DNA from: an uncultured Mediterranea sp.
GTDB lineage: Bacteria; Bacteroidota; Bacteroidia; Bacteroidales; Bacteroidaceae
Length of the DNA stretch: 48,724 nt
NCBI RefSeq assembly: GCF_902493215.1
Contig: NZ_CABUOL010000024.1
Location: forward strand, 1 to 48,724
Reading direction: 5' to 3'
Position 1 is the stretch's first letter, and every line of letters starts with the position of its first letter. The notes under the pieces are model-generated. The model made no database searches and was not told where the DNA came from. It saw only the letters and a list, made by a program, of their open reading frames with translations. Below are positions 24,366 through 33,220 of this stretch, piece after piece. The position numbers and the translations under genes were made by a program.

Positions 24366-24788
24366 TTAAAAATCGATGTCGATTTTGATTTCTCCGTCAT
24401 TCAGCGCATGCGTTTCCTCTTTGTCTGTGGCAGGTCCGAAGGTCTCTTCAGGTTCCGCGGCTGTTCCCTTCTTTTCATTTCTGGGGAACGTATGAAGGCC
24501 GCCCTGTTTGTCTTGGATGAAACGGATGGATTGCTGGAGTCCGTTCATGAATTTTTCGAAGTCTTCCTGATAGAGGAATATCTTGTGTTTCTCGAAACTA
24601 ACCTGTGCATCTTCGCCCTCACCGTTGATTATCTTCTTGCTTTCAGTGATGGCCAGATACATTTCGTCTTTTCTGCTTTTCTTTACGTCCAGATAATAAA
24701 TGCGCTTGCCGGCCTTGATGGCTTGTGAGAATACGATTTCCTTGTCACTGGCCTCTCCGCCGTTTTTCTTTTTCCACTCTTCTTCCAT
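24366..24788 (-). CDS. DUF3276 (PUR-alpha-like) family protein
   Basis: A 140-residue protein of the Bacteroidetes/spirochete PUR family (DUF3276). SQAIKAGKRIYYLDVKKSRKDEMYLAITESKKI (residues about 21-53, quoted only as a region: core words are RIYYLDVK and YLAITESK) and KHKIFLYQEDFEKF are typical. The fold binds single-stranded nucleic acid in characterised relatives. ATG 24788 was chosen; the reading frame can be extended only to a TTG at 24794. The C-terminal ~35 residues are acidic and low in complexity. It is upstream of rplY and divergent from nusB. Confidence 0.85.
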   Translation of the reverse strand: MEEEWKKKNGGEASDKEIVFSQAIKAGKRIYYLDVKKSRKDEMYLAITESKKIINGEGEDAQVSFEKHKIFLYQEDFEKFMNGLQQSIRFIQDKQGGLHTFPRNEKKGTAAEPEETFGPATDKEETHALNDGEIKIDIDF

Positions 24789-24948
24789 AATCAATACTAT
24801 ATTCTATAAATAGGTCTTTTAATGTTTCTCCCATTGTTTCGGGGCTCAAAATTGACGATTTTTTTTCAACTGTCAAAAGAAAATGCCCGGTTTATCAACT
24901 AATATGATAAAAAAAGTGATTTATTTATGCCAAGTCAGTAAAAATACC

Positions 24949-24956
24949 TACTTTTG
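24949..24956 (+). promoter_or_regulatory. -7 box for nusB
   Basis: TACTTTTG matches TANNTTTG and lies 35 bases before the nusB start. No clear TTTG is seen at the expected -33 position. Confidence 0.45.
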
Positions 24957-24990
24957 TGCCCTGTTAAACAACCATATTTACTAAAAAGTC

Positions 24991-25917
24991 ATGATTAACA
25001 GAGTTCTTATTCGTCTTAAGATTATACAGATTGTATATGCTTATTATCAGAACGGCAGTAAAAATTTGGACGCGGGAGAGAAAGAGTTGTTCTTCAGCTT
25101 GTCCAAGGCATACGATTTGTACAACTACCTGCTGATGCTGATGATTGCTGTGACGAACTATGCGCAGAAGCGCATATCGGCCGCCAAGGCCAAGTTGGCT
25201 CCTACACCCGAGGAGTTGAATCCCAATACCAAGTTCGTGGAAAACAAGTTCATCGCCCAGCTGGAAGTGAACAAGCAGTTGCTCGATTTCGTGAGTTCGC
25301 AGAAGCGTTCGTGGGACAATGACGAGGATTTCGTGAAGAGCCTTTACGAAAAGATCATCTCGTCGGATATATATAAGGAATATATGGCTTCGGGCGAGAC
25401 TTCGTATGAAGCCGACCGCGAGTTGTGGCGCAAGCTCTACAAGACGTTTGTCTTCAACAATGCCGACCTCGACGCCTTGCTCGAGGAGCAGAGCCTCTAT
25501 TGGAACGACGACAAGGAGATTGTCGACACGTTCGTACTGAAGACCATCAAGCGTTTCGACCCCAAGAACGGTGCCGCTCAGGAGCTGCTTCCGGAGTTCA
25601 AGGACGATGAAGACCGCGAGTTCGCACGCCGCCTGTTCCGTCGGAGCATCCTGAACTGTGACTACTACCGTCACCTCATCAGCGAAAATACCCGCAATTG
25701 GGATTTGGACCGTGTGGCCTTTATGGATGTCATCATCATGCAATGTGCGTTGGCCGAAATCCTGAGTTTTCCCAATATTCCCGTCAGCGTGTCGTTGAAC
25801 GAATACGTCGACATAGCCAAAGTCTACAGCACTCCCAAGAGCGGCAGCTTCGTAAACGGTACTTTGGACGGAATTGTTAATCAATTGAAAAAAGACGGCA
25901 AGTTGTCGAAAAACTGA
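24991..25917 (+). CDS. nusB: Transcription antitermination factor NusB (long Bacteroidetes form)
   Basis: A 308-residue protein, about twice the length of E. coli NusB. The first residues MINRVLIRLKIIQIVYAYYQ fit the family start, and the conserved C-terminal NusB core lies at about residues 200-308 (RRSILNCDYYRHLISENTRN, LDRVAFMDVIIMQCALAEIL, VSLNEYVDIAKVYSTPKSGSFVNG). The middle is a family-specific insertion. It binds boxA RNA with S10 in rRNA antitermination. It leads the run nusB-yajC-ybbR-coaE. Confidence 0.93.
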   Translation: MINRVLIRLKIIQIVYAYYQNGSKNLDAGEKELFFSLSKAYDLYNYLLMLMIAVTNYAQKRISAAKAKLAPTPEELNPNTKFVENKFIAQLEVNKQLLDFVSSQKRSWDNDEDFVKSLYEKIISSDIYKEYMASGETSYEADRELWRKLYKTFVFNNADLDALLEEQSLYWNDDKEIVDTFVLKTIKRFDPKNGAAQELLPEFKDDEDREFARRLFRRSILNCDYYRHLISENTRNWDLDRVAFMDVIIMQCALAEILSFPNIPVSVSLNEYVDIAKVYSTPKSGSFVNGTLDGIVNQLKKDGKLSKN

Positions 25918-25963
25918 TACCTTTGCCTCTGACATTTAAACATTAACTACAAGAAAGACTTTT

Positions 25964-26296
25964 ATGAACTTAATGACCGTATTTCTCTTGCAGGCTCCTG
26001 TAGCAGGACCTGACGCCAGTTGGACGTGGATTATGCTGATAGCCATGTTCGTTATCATGTATTTCTTCATGATCCGCCCCCAGAACAAGAAGCAGAAGGA
26101 GATAGCCAACTTCCGCAAGTCACTCCAGTTGAACCAGAAGGTAATCACCGCCGGTGGCATCCATGGCGTGATCAAGGAAATCAATGACAACGACGTTCTG
26201 TTGGAGATCGCTTCGAACGTACGAATCCGCATCGACAAGAATTCAATTTTTGCCGCTGCTGCCGACGCAAACAGCAGTCAGGCTGTCGGTAAATAA
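25964..26296 (+). CDS. yajC: Preprotein translocase subunit YajC
   Basis: A 110-residue protein with one membrane segment (WTWIMLIAMFVIMYFFMI, about 23-40) followed by RPQNKKQKE and the conserved GGIHGVIKEI motif. It associates with SecDF at the Sec translocon in the inner membrane. It lies 46 bases after nusB, and its stop is 4 bases before the most likely ybbR start. Confidence 0.95.
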   Translation: MNLMTVFLLQAPVAGPDASWTWIMLIAMFVIMYFFMIRPQNKKQKEIANFRKSLQLNQKVITAGGIHGVIKEINDNDVLLEIASNVRIRIDKNSIFAAAADANSSQAVGK

Positions 26297-26300
26297 TGAA

Positions 26301-27335
26301 ATGAAGCTTATGTCCGGACAGAGGAACATAAAGAGGCTTTATATTAGAATCAAGATAAGAATGAAGAACTTCCTGCTCAGCGACAAGAGCCGGGAGTTCT
26401 TTGTTTTTTTGGTTTTCTTCTTCATCGCCGCGGCTTTCTGGCTGTTGCAGACGTTGAACAACGATTACGAGACCGAGTTCACCGTTCCTGTCCGGCTGAA
26501 GAATGTCCCCGACAATGTCGTCATCACCTCCGAACCCGTATCCGAGCTTCGCATCCGTGTGCGCGACAAGGGCACCGTACTTTTCAACTACATGCTGGGC
26601 AAGAGCTTCTATCCCGTCTCCTTGGATTTTGCCGACTACAAGTCGGCCGATACCCACGTCAGGATACCCTCTTCGTCCATTCAGAAGAAGGTCACTACCC
26701 AGCTCAATGCCTCCACCTCCCTGCTGTCCATGAAGCCCGATACGCTGGAATACTATTATTCGACGGGCGAATCCAAGAAAGTGCCTGTCCGTTTGTGCGG
26801 GCAGGTAGAGGCCGGTTTGCAATATTACCTGCCCGATACGGTCTTTACGCCCGACTCGGTGCTGGTCTATGCCCCGGTCGCTGCGTTGGACACCATTAAA
26901 GCCGCCTATACCCAGCCCCTGCATCTGCAGAACATTACCGATACCTTGCGCCGCAAGGTCAGCCTGGCCTCTCATAAGGGCATCAAGTATTCGCCCTCTT
27001 CGGTCGAGCTGATTCTTCCGGTGGATATGTATACCGAGAAGACAGTGGAAGTCCCGTTGCGGGGCATCAATTTCCCTGCCGACAAAGAATTGCGTGCTTT
27101 CCCGTCGAAAGTGCAGATTTCCTTCCAGGTAGGTGTCGGCCGTTTCCGTCAGGTCACGGCCGAAGATTTCCATCTCATTGTCTCTTACGAGGAGCTGGTC
27201 CGTCTTGGTACCAACAAATATACGGTGCGGCTGAAGAAGTTGCCCAAGGGAATCAGCCATGTGCGTTTCATTCCCGAGCAGGTCGATTTTCTCATTGAAC
27301 AGGTCAATACGAACGATGGAACATCCGGTTATTAA
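26301..27335 (+). CDS. YbbR-like domain protein
   Basis: About 344 residues. An N-terminal membrane segment (FFVFLVFFFIAAAFWLLQTL) is followed by repeated YbbR-like beta domains, e.g. VPVRLKNVPDNVVITSEPVS and later VEVPLRGINFPADKEL. In other bacteria YbbR/CdaR proteins regulate the c-di-AMP cyclase CdaA; that role is not established here. Three ATGs are possible (26301, 26310 and 26361); 26301 is chosen because it is 4 bases after the yajC stop, but 26361 (MKNFLLSDKS) is equally plausible. The 3' end overlaps coaE by 20 bases. Confidence 0.82.
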   Translation: MKLMSGQRNIKRLYIRIKIRMKNFLLSDKSREFFVFLVFFFIAAAFWLLQTLNNDYETEFTVPVRLKNVPDNVVITSEPVSELRIRVRDKGTVLFNYMLGKSFYPVSLDFADYKSADTHVRIPSSSIQKKVTTQLNASTSLLSMKPDTLEYYYSTGESKKVPVRLCGQVEAGLQYYLPDTVFTPDSVLVYAPVAALDTIKAAYTQPLHLQNITDTLRRKVSLASHKGIKYSPSSVELILPVDMYTEKTVEVPLRGINFPADKELRAFPSKVQISFQVGVGRFRQVTAEDFHLIVSYEELVRLGTNKYTVRLKKLPKGISHVRFIPEQVDFLIEQVNTNDGTSGY

Positions 27336-27933
27336 GATAGGAGTGACGGGCGGCATCGGCAGCGGCAAGAGCGTCGTCTCCCGTCTGTTGGAGCTGATGG
27401 GTATCCCTGTGTATATATCCGATACGGAGACACGCCGCCTGATGGTCTCCGATGCCGGGATTCGTCGCGGACTGACGTCCCTTCTGGGTCCGGACGTTTA
27501 TCAGGACGGGTGCCTGAACAAGCCCTTGCTGGCCTCCTATCTGTTTGCCAGCGACTGCCATGCAGCCCGTGTGAATGGCATTGTCCATCCGCGTGTCAGG
27601 GACGATTTCCGTCGTTGGTGCGGCCTGCATGCTGCCTGTCCCTTTGTCGGTATGGAGTCGGCCATTCTTCTGGAAGCCGGTTTCCGTCAGGAAGTGGATG
27701 TGGTCGTGATGGTCTACGCACCGCTCGAAGTGCGCATCCGCAGAGCCATGCAGCGGGATGCTTCCTCGCGCGGGCAGGTCGAACAGCGCATCCGCCGGCA
27801 GATGGACGATGAGCAGAAGCGCGGTCAGGCCGATTATGTTCTTGTGAACGATGGTGAATTGTCTTTGATTTCGCAGGTTTTGTCCTTAATTTCTTCGCTA
27901 TCTAAAAATATTGATTACCTTTGTCGCCGCTAA
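27316..27933 (+). CDS. coaE: Dephospho-CoA kinase
   Basis: A 205-residue P-loop kinase. GVTGGIGSGKS (about residues 9-19) is the Walker A motif with the CoaE-specific GGIGSGKS; DTETRRLM and VHPRVRDDF follow, and ESAILLEAGF holds the substrate loop. It phosphorylates dephospho-CoA to CoA, the last step of CoA synthesis. ATG 27316 (MEHPVIKIG) is preferred; the longer frame to 27259 would lie deep inside ybbR. Confidence 0.95.
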   Translation: MEHPVIKIGVTGGIGSGKSVVSRLLELMGIPVYISDTETRRLMVSDAGIRRGLTSLLGPDVYQDGCLNKPLLASYLFASDCHAARVNGIVHPRVRDDFRRWCGLHAACPFVGMESAILLEAGFRQEVDVVVMVYAPLEVRIRRAMQRDASSRGQVEQRIRRQMDDEQKRGQADYVLVNDGELSLISQVLSLISSLSKNIDYLCRR

Positions 27934-28020
27934 AGGAACAGGTATGCCGTCCGTTCGGCACGAAGTTTCAGGCACCACATAACTTATTTTAGTAACATTC
28001 AAATTTAAATAGAACTGACT

Positions 28021-28443
28021 ATGTTGAAGACTATTTTGTCTATATCTGGAAAACCTGGTCTGTACAAGCTGGTTTCCAGAGGAAAGAATATGTTAATTGT
28101 TGAGTCGATTGCCGATAAAAAACGCCTTCCGGCCTATGGCAATGAGAAGATAATTTCTTTAGGTGATATTGCCATGTACACCGATGGCGATGATGTTCCA
28201 TTGCAGCAGGTATTATTGGCAATGAAAACTAAGGAAAACGGTGCGGTAGTTGCATTGGATATCAAAAAAGCTTCGACCAATGAGTTAGGTGCTTATTTGG
28301 CAGAAGTTCTTCCCAATTATGATCGTGATCGTGTACATGTATCAGATATCAAGAAATTGATTACCTGGTATAACCTATTGGTTAATGCAGGCTTGACTGA
28401 TTTTGAAGAAGAAGTTTCTGAAGAAGAAGTTACTGAAGAATAA
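28021..28443 (+). CDS. DUF5606 family protein
   Basis: A 140-residue protein conserved in Bacteroidetes: LKTILSISGKPGLYKLVSRG at the start, SLGDIAMYTDGDDVPLQQVL in the middle and VHVSDIKKLITWYNLL near the end, with a short acidic tail. The family has no known function. Codon use is more AT-rich than its neighbours. It is followed by a shared terminator with clpB on the opposite strand. Confidence 0.85.
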   Translation: MLKTILSISGKPGLYKLVSRGKNMLIVESIADKKRLPAYGNEKIISLGDIAMYTDGDDVPLQQVLLAMKTKENGAVVALDIKKASTNELGAYLAEVLPNYDRDRVHVSDIKKLITWYNLLVNAGLTDFEEEVSEEEVTEE

Positions 28444-28461
28444 TGTAGTTTTTTTTAAAAT

Positions 28462-28497
28462 AAAAAAGCCCAAAGGTTGTTCGCCTTCGGGCTTTTT
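28462..28497. terminator. Bidirectional terminator between the DUF5606 gene and clpB
   Basis: AAAAAAGCCC and GGGCTTTTT flank the stem AAGG/CCTT; T-runs lie on both strands, serving two convergent genes. Confidence 0.88.
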
Positions 28498-28506
28498 ATT
28501 TTTGGA

Positions 28507-31101
28507 TCAGTTCTTGAATAACAGTCCGTCACGGGCAGCGTTTACATCGACAACAATCGGCTTGTTGCGGTCCACTTCCTGTGCCAGCAACTTCTTGGAG
28601 AGGTCGTTGAGCAGGTAGTGCTGGATGGCACGCTTGACAGGACGGGCACCGAACTCGGGGTCGAAGCCGGCCTGTGCCAGGAAGCTGACGGCGGCGTCGG
28701 TGAGTCTGAGCTGCACTCCGTTTTGTTCAAGCATGTGGCGCACGCCGTTTATCTGGAGCGTGACAATCTGCTTGATTTCGGGCTCGGTGAGCGGCAGGAA
28801 CATGATGGTTTCGTCGATACGGTTGAGGAACTCGGGCCGTATGGTCTTCTTCAGCATGTTCATCACTTCGCGTTTGGTCTCGTCGACTATCTGTTCCTTG
28901 TTGCTGCCGTTCAGTTTCTCCATCTGGCTCTGGATGTAGGAGCTGCCCATGTTGGAGGTCATGATGATGATGGTGTTCTTGAAGTTCACCGTCCGGCCCT
29001 TGTTGTCGGTCAGACGTCCGTCATCGAGTACCTGCAGCAGGATGTTGAACACATCGGGATGGGCCTTCTCGATTTCATCGAACAGAACCACGGAGTAGGG
29101 CTTCCGCCTTACGGCCTCAGTCAGCTGGCCGCCTTCATCGTAACCGACGTATCCGGGAGGCGCTCCGACCAGACGGGAGACGCTGTGCTTCTCCTGATAC
29201 TCGCTCATGTCGATACGGGTCATCATGGTCTCGTCGTCGAACAGGAATTCGGCCAGGGCCTTGGCCAACTCGGTCTTACCGACACCGGTCGTACCGAGGA
29301 AGAGGAAGGAACCGATAGGCCGCTTGGGGTCCTGAAGGCCGGCACGACTGCGGCGCACGGCATCGGAGACGGCTTCGATGGCCTCGTCCTGACCGATGAC
29401 ACGCTTGTGGAGCTCTTCCTCCAGGTGGAGGAGTTTCTCCTTCTCGCTCTGCAGCATCTTGCTGACCGGTATGCCGGTCCAGCGCGATACGACATCGGCA
29501 ATGTCTTCGGCATCGACTTCTTCCTTGATCATGGCGTTGTCGCCCTGCATCTGATGCAGCTTCTGCTGGGTCTCTTCGATTTCCCTGTTGAGGGCCTGCA
29601 ACTTGCCGTAACGGATTTCGGCTACCTTGCCGTAGTCGCCCTCGCGTTCGGCCTTCTCGGCTTCGAACTTCAGGTTTTCGATTTCGACCTTGTTCTGCTG
29701 TATCTTGTTGACCAGTGTCTTTTCGCTCTGCCACTTGGCCTTGTAGGAGCTTTCCTGTTCCTTGAGTTCGGCCAGTTCCTTGCCGATCTGTTCCAGCTTG
29801 GTCTGGTCGTTCTCGCGCTTGATGGCCTCGCGTTCGATTTCGAGTTGCTTGATCTTACGTGAGATTTCATCCAGCTCTTCGGGCACGGAGTCGACTTCCA
29901 TACGCAGCTTGGCGGCGGCCTCGTCCATCAGGTCGATGGCCTTGTCGGGGAGGAAACGGTCGGTGATGTACCGGTTGCTCAGCTCGACAGCGGCTATGAT
30001 GGCATCGTCCTTGATGCGGACGTGGTGATGGTTTTCGTAACGTTCCTTCAAGCCACGCAGGATGGAGATGGTGCTCAGCGTATCGGGTTCGCCCACCATG
30101 ACGGTCTGGAAACGGCGTTCGAGGGCCTTGTCTTTCTCGAAATACTTCTGATATTCGTCGAGCGTCGTGGCACCGATGCTTCGTACCTCGCCACGGGCCA
30201 GGGCCGGTTTCAGGATATTGGCGGCATCCATGGCACCTTCACCCTTACCGGCGCCTACCAGGGTATGGATTTCGTCGATGAAGAGGATGATGTTGCCTTC
30301 GGACTGCTTTACCTCGTTGATGACGGCCTTCAGACGTTCCTCGAACTCGCCTTTGTACTTGGCTCCGGCTACGAGGGCACCCATGTCGAGCGAATACAGC
30401 TGTTTGTTCTTCAGATTCTCCGGCACATCGCCCCGAAGGATTCGCTGCGCCAGCCCTTCGACGATGGCGGTCTTACCGGTACCCGGTTCACCGATGAGGA
30501 TGGGGTTGTTCTTGGTACGGCGGCTCAATATCTGAAGGACCCGACGGATTTCTTCGTCACGGCCGATGACCGGATCGAGTTTGCCGTTTCGGGCGGCATC
30601 TATCAGGTTGATGGCATACTTCTCCAGGGACTGGTAGGTGTCTTCACTCGACTGGGAGGTGACCTTCGAACCCTGACGCAGTTCGCTGATGGCGGTACGC
30701 AACTCTTTTTCGCTCATGTCGGCATCTTTCAGAATGCTCGAGGCAGTGCTCCTGACGGTGAGCAGGGCCAGCAGGATGGGTTCCAGTGAAACGAACTCAT
30801 CGTTCAGTTCCTTGGAGTAGTCCATGGCTTTCTGCAACACTTCGTTGGTCTCGCGGCTCAAGTAGGGTTCTCCACCCGAAACCTTGGGCAGCGATTCGAT
30901 CTGCTTGTCGAGAACCAGCTCTATCTGCTGGGCGTTCATGCCCAGCTTCTGGAAGATGAAGTTGGTGACGTTTTCGCCCACTTTCATGACTCCCTGCAAC
31001 AAGTGTACCGGCTCGATGGCCTGCTGTCCCCGGCGCTGTACCTGGTTCACAGCTTCCTGTACGGCTTCTTGCGCTTTGATGGTAAAGTTGTTAAAGTTCA
31101 T
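28507..31101 (-). CDS. clpB: ATP-dependent chaperone ClpB
   Basis: An 864-residue Hsp100 disaggregase of normal length. The N-domain (about 1-145) has two Clp repeats; AAA module 1 has Walker A GEPGTGKT (204-211) and IILFIDEIHTLVGAG; a long coiled-coil middle domain (about 405-525) marks ClpB rather than ClpA or ClpC; AAA module 2 has GTTGVGKT and VVLFDEIEKAHPDV. It resolubilises aggregated proteins with DnaK. ATG 31101 (MNFNNFTIKAQEAVQEA) is the family start; the extra 65 codons upstream contain the promoter. A sigma-54-like element and two palindromes precede it. Confidence 0.97.
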   Translation of the reverse strand: MNFNNFTIKAQEAVQEAVNQVQRRGQQAIEPVHLLQGVMKVGENVTNFIFQKLGMNAQQIELVLDKQIESLPKVSGGEPYLSRETNEVLQKAMDYSKELNDEFVSLEPILLALLTVRSTASSILKDADMSEKELRTAISELRQGSKVTSQSSEDTYQSLEKYAINLIDAARNGKLDPVIGRDEEIRRVLQILSRRTKNNPILIGEPGTGKTAIVEGLAQRILRGDVPENLKNKQLYSLDMGALVAGAKYKGEFEERLKAVINEVKQSEGNIILFIDEIHTLVGAGKGEGAMDAANILKPALARGEVRSIGATTLDEYQKYFEKDKALERRFQTVMVGEPDTLSTISILRGLKERYENHHHVRIKDDAIIAAVELSNRYITDRFLPDKAIDLMDEAAAKLRMEVDSVPEELDEISRKIKQLEIEREAIKRENDQTKLEQIGKELAELKEQESSYKAKWQSEKTLVNKIQQNKVEIENLKFEAEKAEREGDYGKVAEIRYGKLQALNREIEETQQKLHQMQGDNAMIKEEVDAEDIADVVSRWTGIPVSKMLQSEKEKLLHLEEELHKRVIGQDEAIEAVSDAVRRSRAGLQDPKRPIGSFLFLGTTGVGKTELAKALAEFLFDDETMMTRIDMSEYQEKHSVSRLVGAPPGYVGYDEGGQLTEAVRRKPYSVVLFDEIEKAHPDVFNILLQVLDDGRLTDNKGRTVNFKNTIIIMTSNMGSSYIQSQMEKLNGSNKEQIVDETKREVMNMLKKTIRPEFLNRIDETIMFLPLTEPEIKQIVTLQINGVRHMLEQNGVQLRLTDAAVSFLAQAGFDPEFGARPVKRAIQHYLLNDLSKKLLAQEVDRNKPIVVDVNAARDGLLFKN

Positions 31102-31149
31102 ATCGTTTCTCCTTTCTTTAGTCTTGGTTAGGTTTGACACCCATTGATT

Positions 31150-31165
31150 TGCAAAACTCTTGCCA
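31150..31165 (-). promoter_or_regulatory. Sigma-54-type -24/-12 element of clpB
   Basis: On the minus strand TGGCAAGAGTTTTGCA has the invariant GG, exactly 10 bases, then GC. Transcription would start near 31139, about 38 bases before the clpB ATG. Confidence 0.7.
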
Positions 31166-31178
31166 CTTGTACCGGATG

Positions 31179-31222
31179 GACAAAATGTCTTATTGTTGGT
31201 AATTTTATATGACAAAATGGCA
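31179..31222. promoter_or_regulatory. Two TGNCA-N3-TGNCA palindromes upstream of clpB
   Basis: GACAAAATGTC (31179-31189, centre 31184) and TGACAAAATGGCA (31210-31222, centre 31216) are alike and 32 bases apart, about three helical turns. Their centres lie 20 and 52 bases upstream of the -24 GG. They look like activator sites for a sigma-54 enhancer-binding protein. Confidence 0.6.
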
Positions 31223-31262
31223 TTCGGACGGTCTTTCTGTCTTATTTTCCCTTTATTTGTAT

Positions 31263-31270
31263 TATCTTTG
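31263..31270 (+). promoter_or_regulatory. -7 box for the gene at 31308
   Basis: TATCTTTG fits TANNTTTG; no clear -33 TTTG is present at 19-21 bases. The start codon is 37 bases downstream. Confidence 0.45.
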
Positions 31271-31307
31271 CGCACTTCACAGATGATAACTGACATGAAT
31301 TAAGAAT

Positions 31308-31925
31308 ATGGATAGAACTGCGGAACTGAAACTTTCGGAACGTGTGATACTGGTAGACGTATCGTTCCTGAACCGGACGGTGGGGATGGTGCGTGAAGTG
31401 ATGGCTGCCCGTCTGGGGCGCCCTTTGCCCGTACTCGACCTGGCGGCCTGGCTGGATTGCCTGCTGCTGGATGCGGGTATCCGGGATTTTTCATCGGCTG
31501 AGGTACAGGTCTTGTTGGTCCAGGGGACGGATGGGGATGCGTTGAGCGCTTGTATGCCTTCTCTTTTGTCTGACCTGGATGGAATGGCTTGTCGTACGGG
31601 GTTGGCCGAATATGTTTTTTCGGTGGTACCTACCGAAAAGATGGCTACAGCCGAAACGTTGTATCGGGACCTGCTGGCCCTGGTGCTGAACAATGCTTCC
31701 GTGAGACAGGCGTTATTGGTACCAGCCATGAGTGCCGACGAGGAAAAACTGAACGAGGTGACGGGGGAAGTCCTTCGTGAAAGGAGAAAGAATGCAGAGG
31801 GGGCGGATGTCCAAGCGGTGTGGTTCGGTTTGGAGAGACCTTCTTGCCCTGTTGTCGGCCAATGGTGTCCGGTTGTACCATCTCTGGCCCATGTATTAGG
31901 CATTCGGGAAGAGGAACTGAGATGA
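31308..31925 (+). CDS. Conserved-looking hypothetical protein (possibly DUF6621)
   Basis: A 205-residue soluble protein that begins with a short charged stretch and the hydrophobic strand VILVDVSFLNRTVG. I do not recognise a catalytic motif. The start with V-x-L-x-DV-x-FLN and the following helix resembles a Bacteroidetes-only family I recall as DUF6621, but this is a weak memory. It is a single gene, divergent from clpB, and its composition matches neighbouring core genes, so it appears native. No membrane segments or signal peptide are seen. Confidence 0.6.
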   Translation: MDRTAELKLSERVILVDVSFLNRTVGMVREVMAARLGRPLPVLDLAAWLDCLLLDAGIRDFSSAEVQVLLVQGTDGDALSACMPSLLSDLDGMACRTGLAEYVFSVVPTEKMATAETLYRDLLALVLNNASVRQALLVPAMSADEEKLNEVTGEVLRERRKNAEGADVQAVWFGLERPSCPVVGQWCPVVPSLAHVLGIREEELR

Positions 31926-31958
31926 CGTTGCTTTCTATATATTATAGGTATAATAGGG

Positions 31959-31994
31959 GAATGGGCCCGCTTCTGAAAAGAGGCAGGCCCATTC
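31959..31994. terminator. Hairpin between convergent genes
   Basis: GAATGGGCC (31959-31967) pairs with GGCCCATTC (31986-31994), with further pairing inside. It lies between the ends of the hypothetical gene and the YeiH gene. There is no real T-run, so termination is uncertain. Confidence 0.55.
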
Positions 31995-32017
31995 TATATG
32001 TGAAGTGGTTTTGGTTG

Positions 32018-33094
32018 TCACGCCAGTAGGGGAACCAGATACTTCACCAGCAGGTAACCGCCCAGCAGCAGCCAGATGAAGAGTCCGAAGGCCAGTACGA
32101 AGGGTTTGGCGCCTGCCTGCTTGAACTTGTCGATACTGGTATCTGTACCCAGTGCCGTCATGGCCATGGTGAGCATGAAGGTATCGATGTACTCGATGGC
32201 TCCGTTCAGCGGGATGTCCTTGACGGTCGGTGCGTCAAAGAGGTATTGAAGCAGGGAGTTCAGGCAGATGATGCCGATGAAGCCGAAGGCAAACCAGGGA
32301 ATCGTGATTTTGCTCTTGGAGGCTGTGCCGTCGGCCGACAATCTTTTCCGGCCGGCAAGGGCGAAACTCATGATGACCAGTACAGGGGCCAGTAACATGA
32401 CACGGATCATCTTGGTGATGGTGGCCGTACCGGCAATACCCAGCGTATCGGTTGGGTCCATCGCATTGCCTGCACCGGCTACATGGGCTACCTCATGCAG
32501 GGTACTTCCCGTATAGATGGCTACCTGTGTGTCGGACAGGCCGGACAGCAGTCCCGAACGATACATGATGGGGTAGAGGAACATGGCTATGGTTCCGAAA
32601 ATAACGACGGTAGACACGGCGATGGCTGTCTTATGGCCTTCGCATTTGATGACCGGTTCGGCACCCAATACAGCTGCCGCACCGCAGATGGCGCTGCCGG
32701 TTGATGTGATGAGGGCCGTATCTTTGTCGATTTTCATCAGTCTGCCCAGGAATACACCCAGAAAAATGGTGCCGCAGACGATGATGCTGTCTACCACAAT
32801 GGCAGGCAGGCCTACAGCTGCCACTTCGGTCAGCGTCAGGCGGAAGCCGTAGAGCACGATACCGGCACGGAGAATCTGCTTGGTACAGAACTTGATACCC
32901 GGTACCCACGTTTCAGGCAGGCGGTTGCGAAGGCTGTTGGCGTACAGCATACCCAGAATGATGCCGACGATGAGGGGGCTGAACGACAGACTTTTTACGA
33001 ATGGGATTTCAGCGATGTAGAAAGCTGAGAAGGAGAATAAGGCAATGAGCAGGATGCCATGAAAGGTGTTGCCTCTGTTTCCACGTTCGAACAT
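32018..33094 (-). CDS. YeiH family putative sulfate exporter
   Basis: A 358-residue membrane protein with about ten segments, of the UPF0324/YeiH family. Typical pieces are FSPLIVGIILGMLYANSLRN, ILRAGIVLYGFRLTLTEV, TGSAICGAAAVLGAEPVIKC and ALGTDTSIDKFKQAGAKPF. The family is annotated as putative sulfate exporters from limited evidence. ATG 33094 (MFERGNRGNTFHG) is chosen; the longer frame from 33169 covers the likely promoter. The LysR gene lies 126 bases upstream on the same strand, the pair recalling YeiH-YeiE in enterobacteria. Confidence 0.88.
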   Translation of the reverse strand: MFERGNRGNTFHGILLIALFSFSAFYIAEIPFVKSLSFSPLIVGIILGMLYANSLRNRLPETWVPGIKFCTKQILRAGIVLYGFRLTLTEVAAVGLPAIVVDSIIVCGTIFLGVFLGRLMKIDKDTALITSTGSAICGAAAVLGAEPVIKCEGHKTAIAVSTVVIFGTIAMFLYPIMYRSGLLSGLSDTQVAIYTGSTLHEVAHVAGAGNAMDPTDTLGIAGTATITKMIRVMLLAPVLVIMSFALAGRKRLSADGTASKSKITIPWFAFGFIGIICLNSLLQYLFDAPTVKDIPLNGAIEYIDTFMLTMAMTALGTDTSIDKFKQAGAKPFVLAFGLFIWLLLGGYLLVKYLVPLLA

Positions 33095-33138
33095 AACGAT
33101 TCTTTTTTTTGTTGGTTTAACTTTTTCTTTGTCGGGCG

Positions 33139-33170
33139 CAAAGGTACGTATTTCCGGTGGAGGTTGCAAT
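33139..33170 (-). promoter_or_regulatory. Bacteroides-type promoter of the YeiH gene
   Basis: On the minus strand ATTG (33167-33170), 20 bases, TACCTTTG (33139-33146). It implies that the YeiH gene can be transcribed separately from the LysR gene. Confidence 0.5.
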
Positions 33171-33220
33171 TCTTATATTTTTATCAGTTATAACCAAAAG
33201 TAATAAGAGCGCTGGAACGA

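Noticed and set aside
28618..29862. Plus-strand ORF of 414 codons opposite clpB
   Set aside because: Antisense shadow of clpB, explained by codon bias in the conserved gene. Long ORFs opposite the dehydrogenase (35897-37132), SDR (9655-10497) and neopullulanase (11218-12045) genes were rejected for the same reason.
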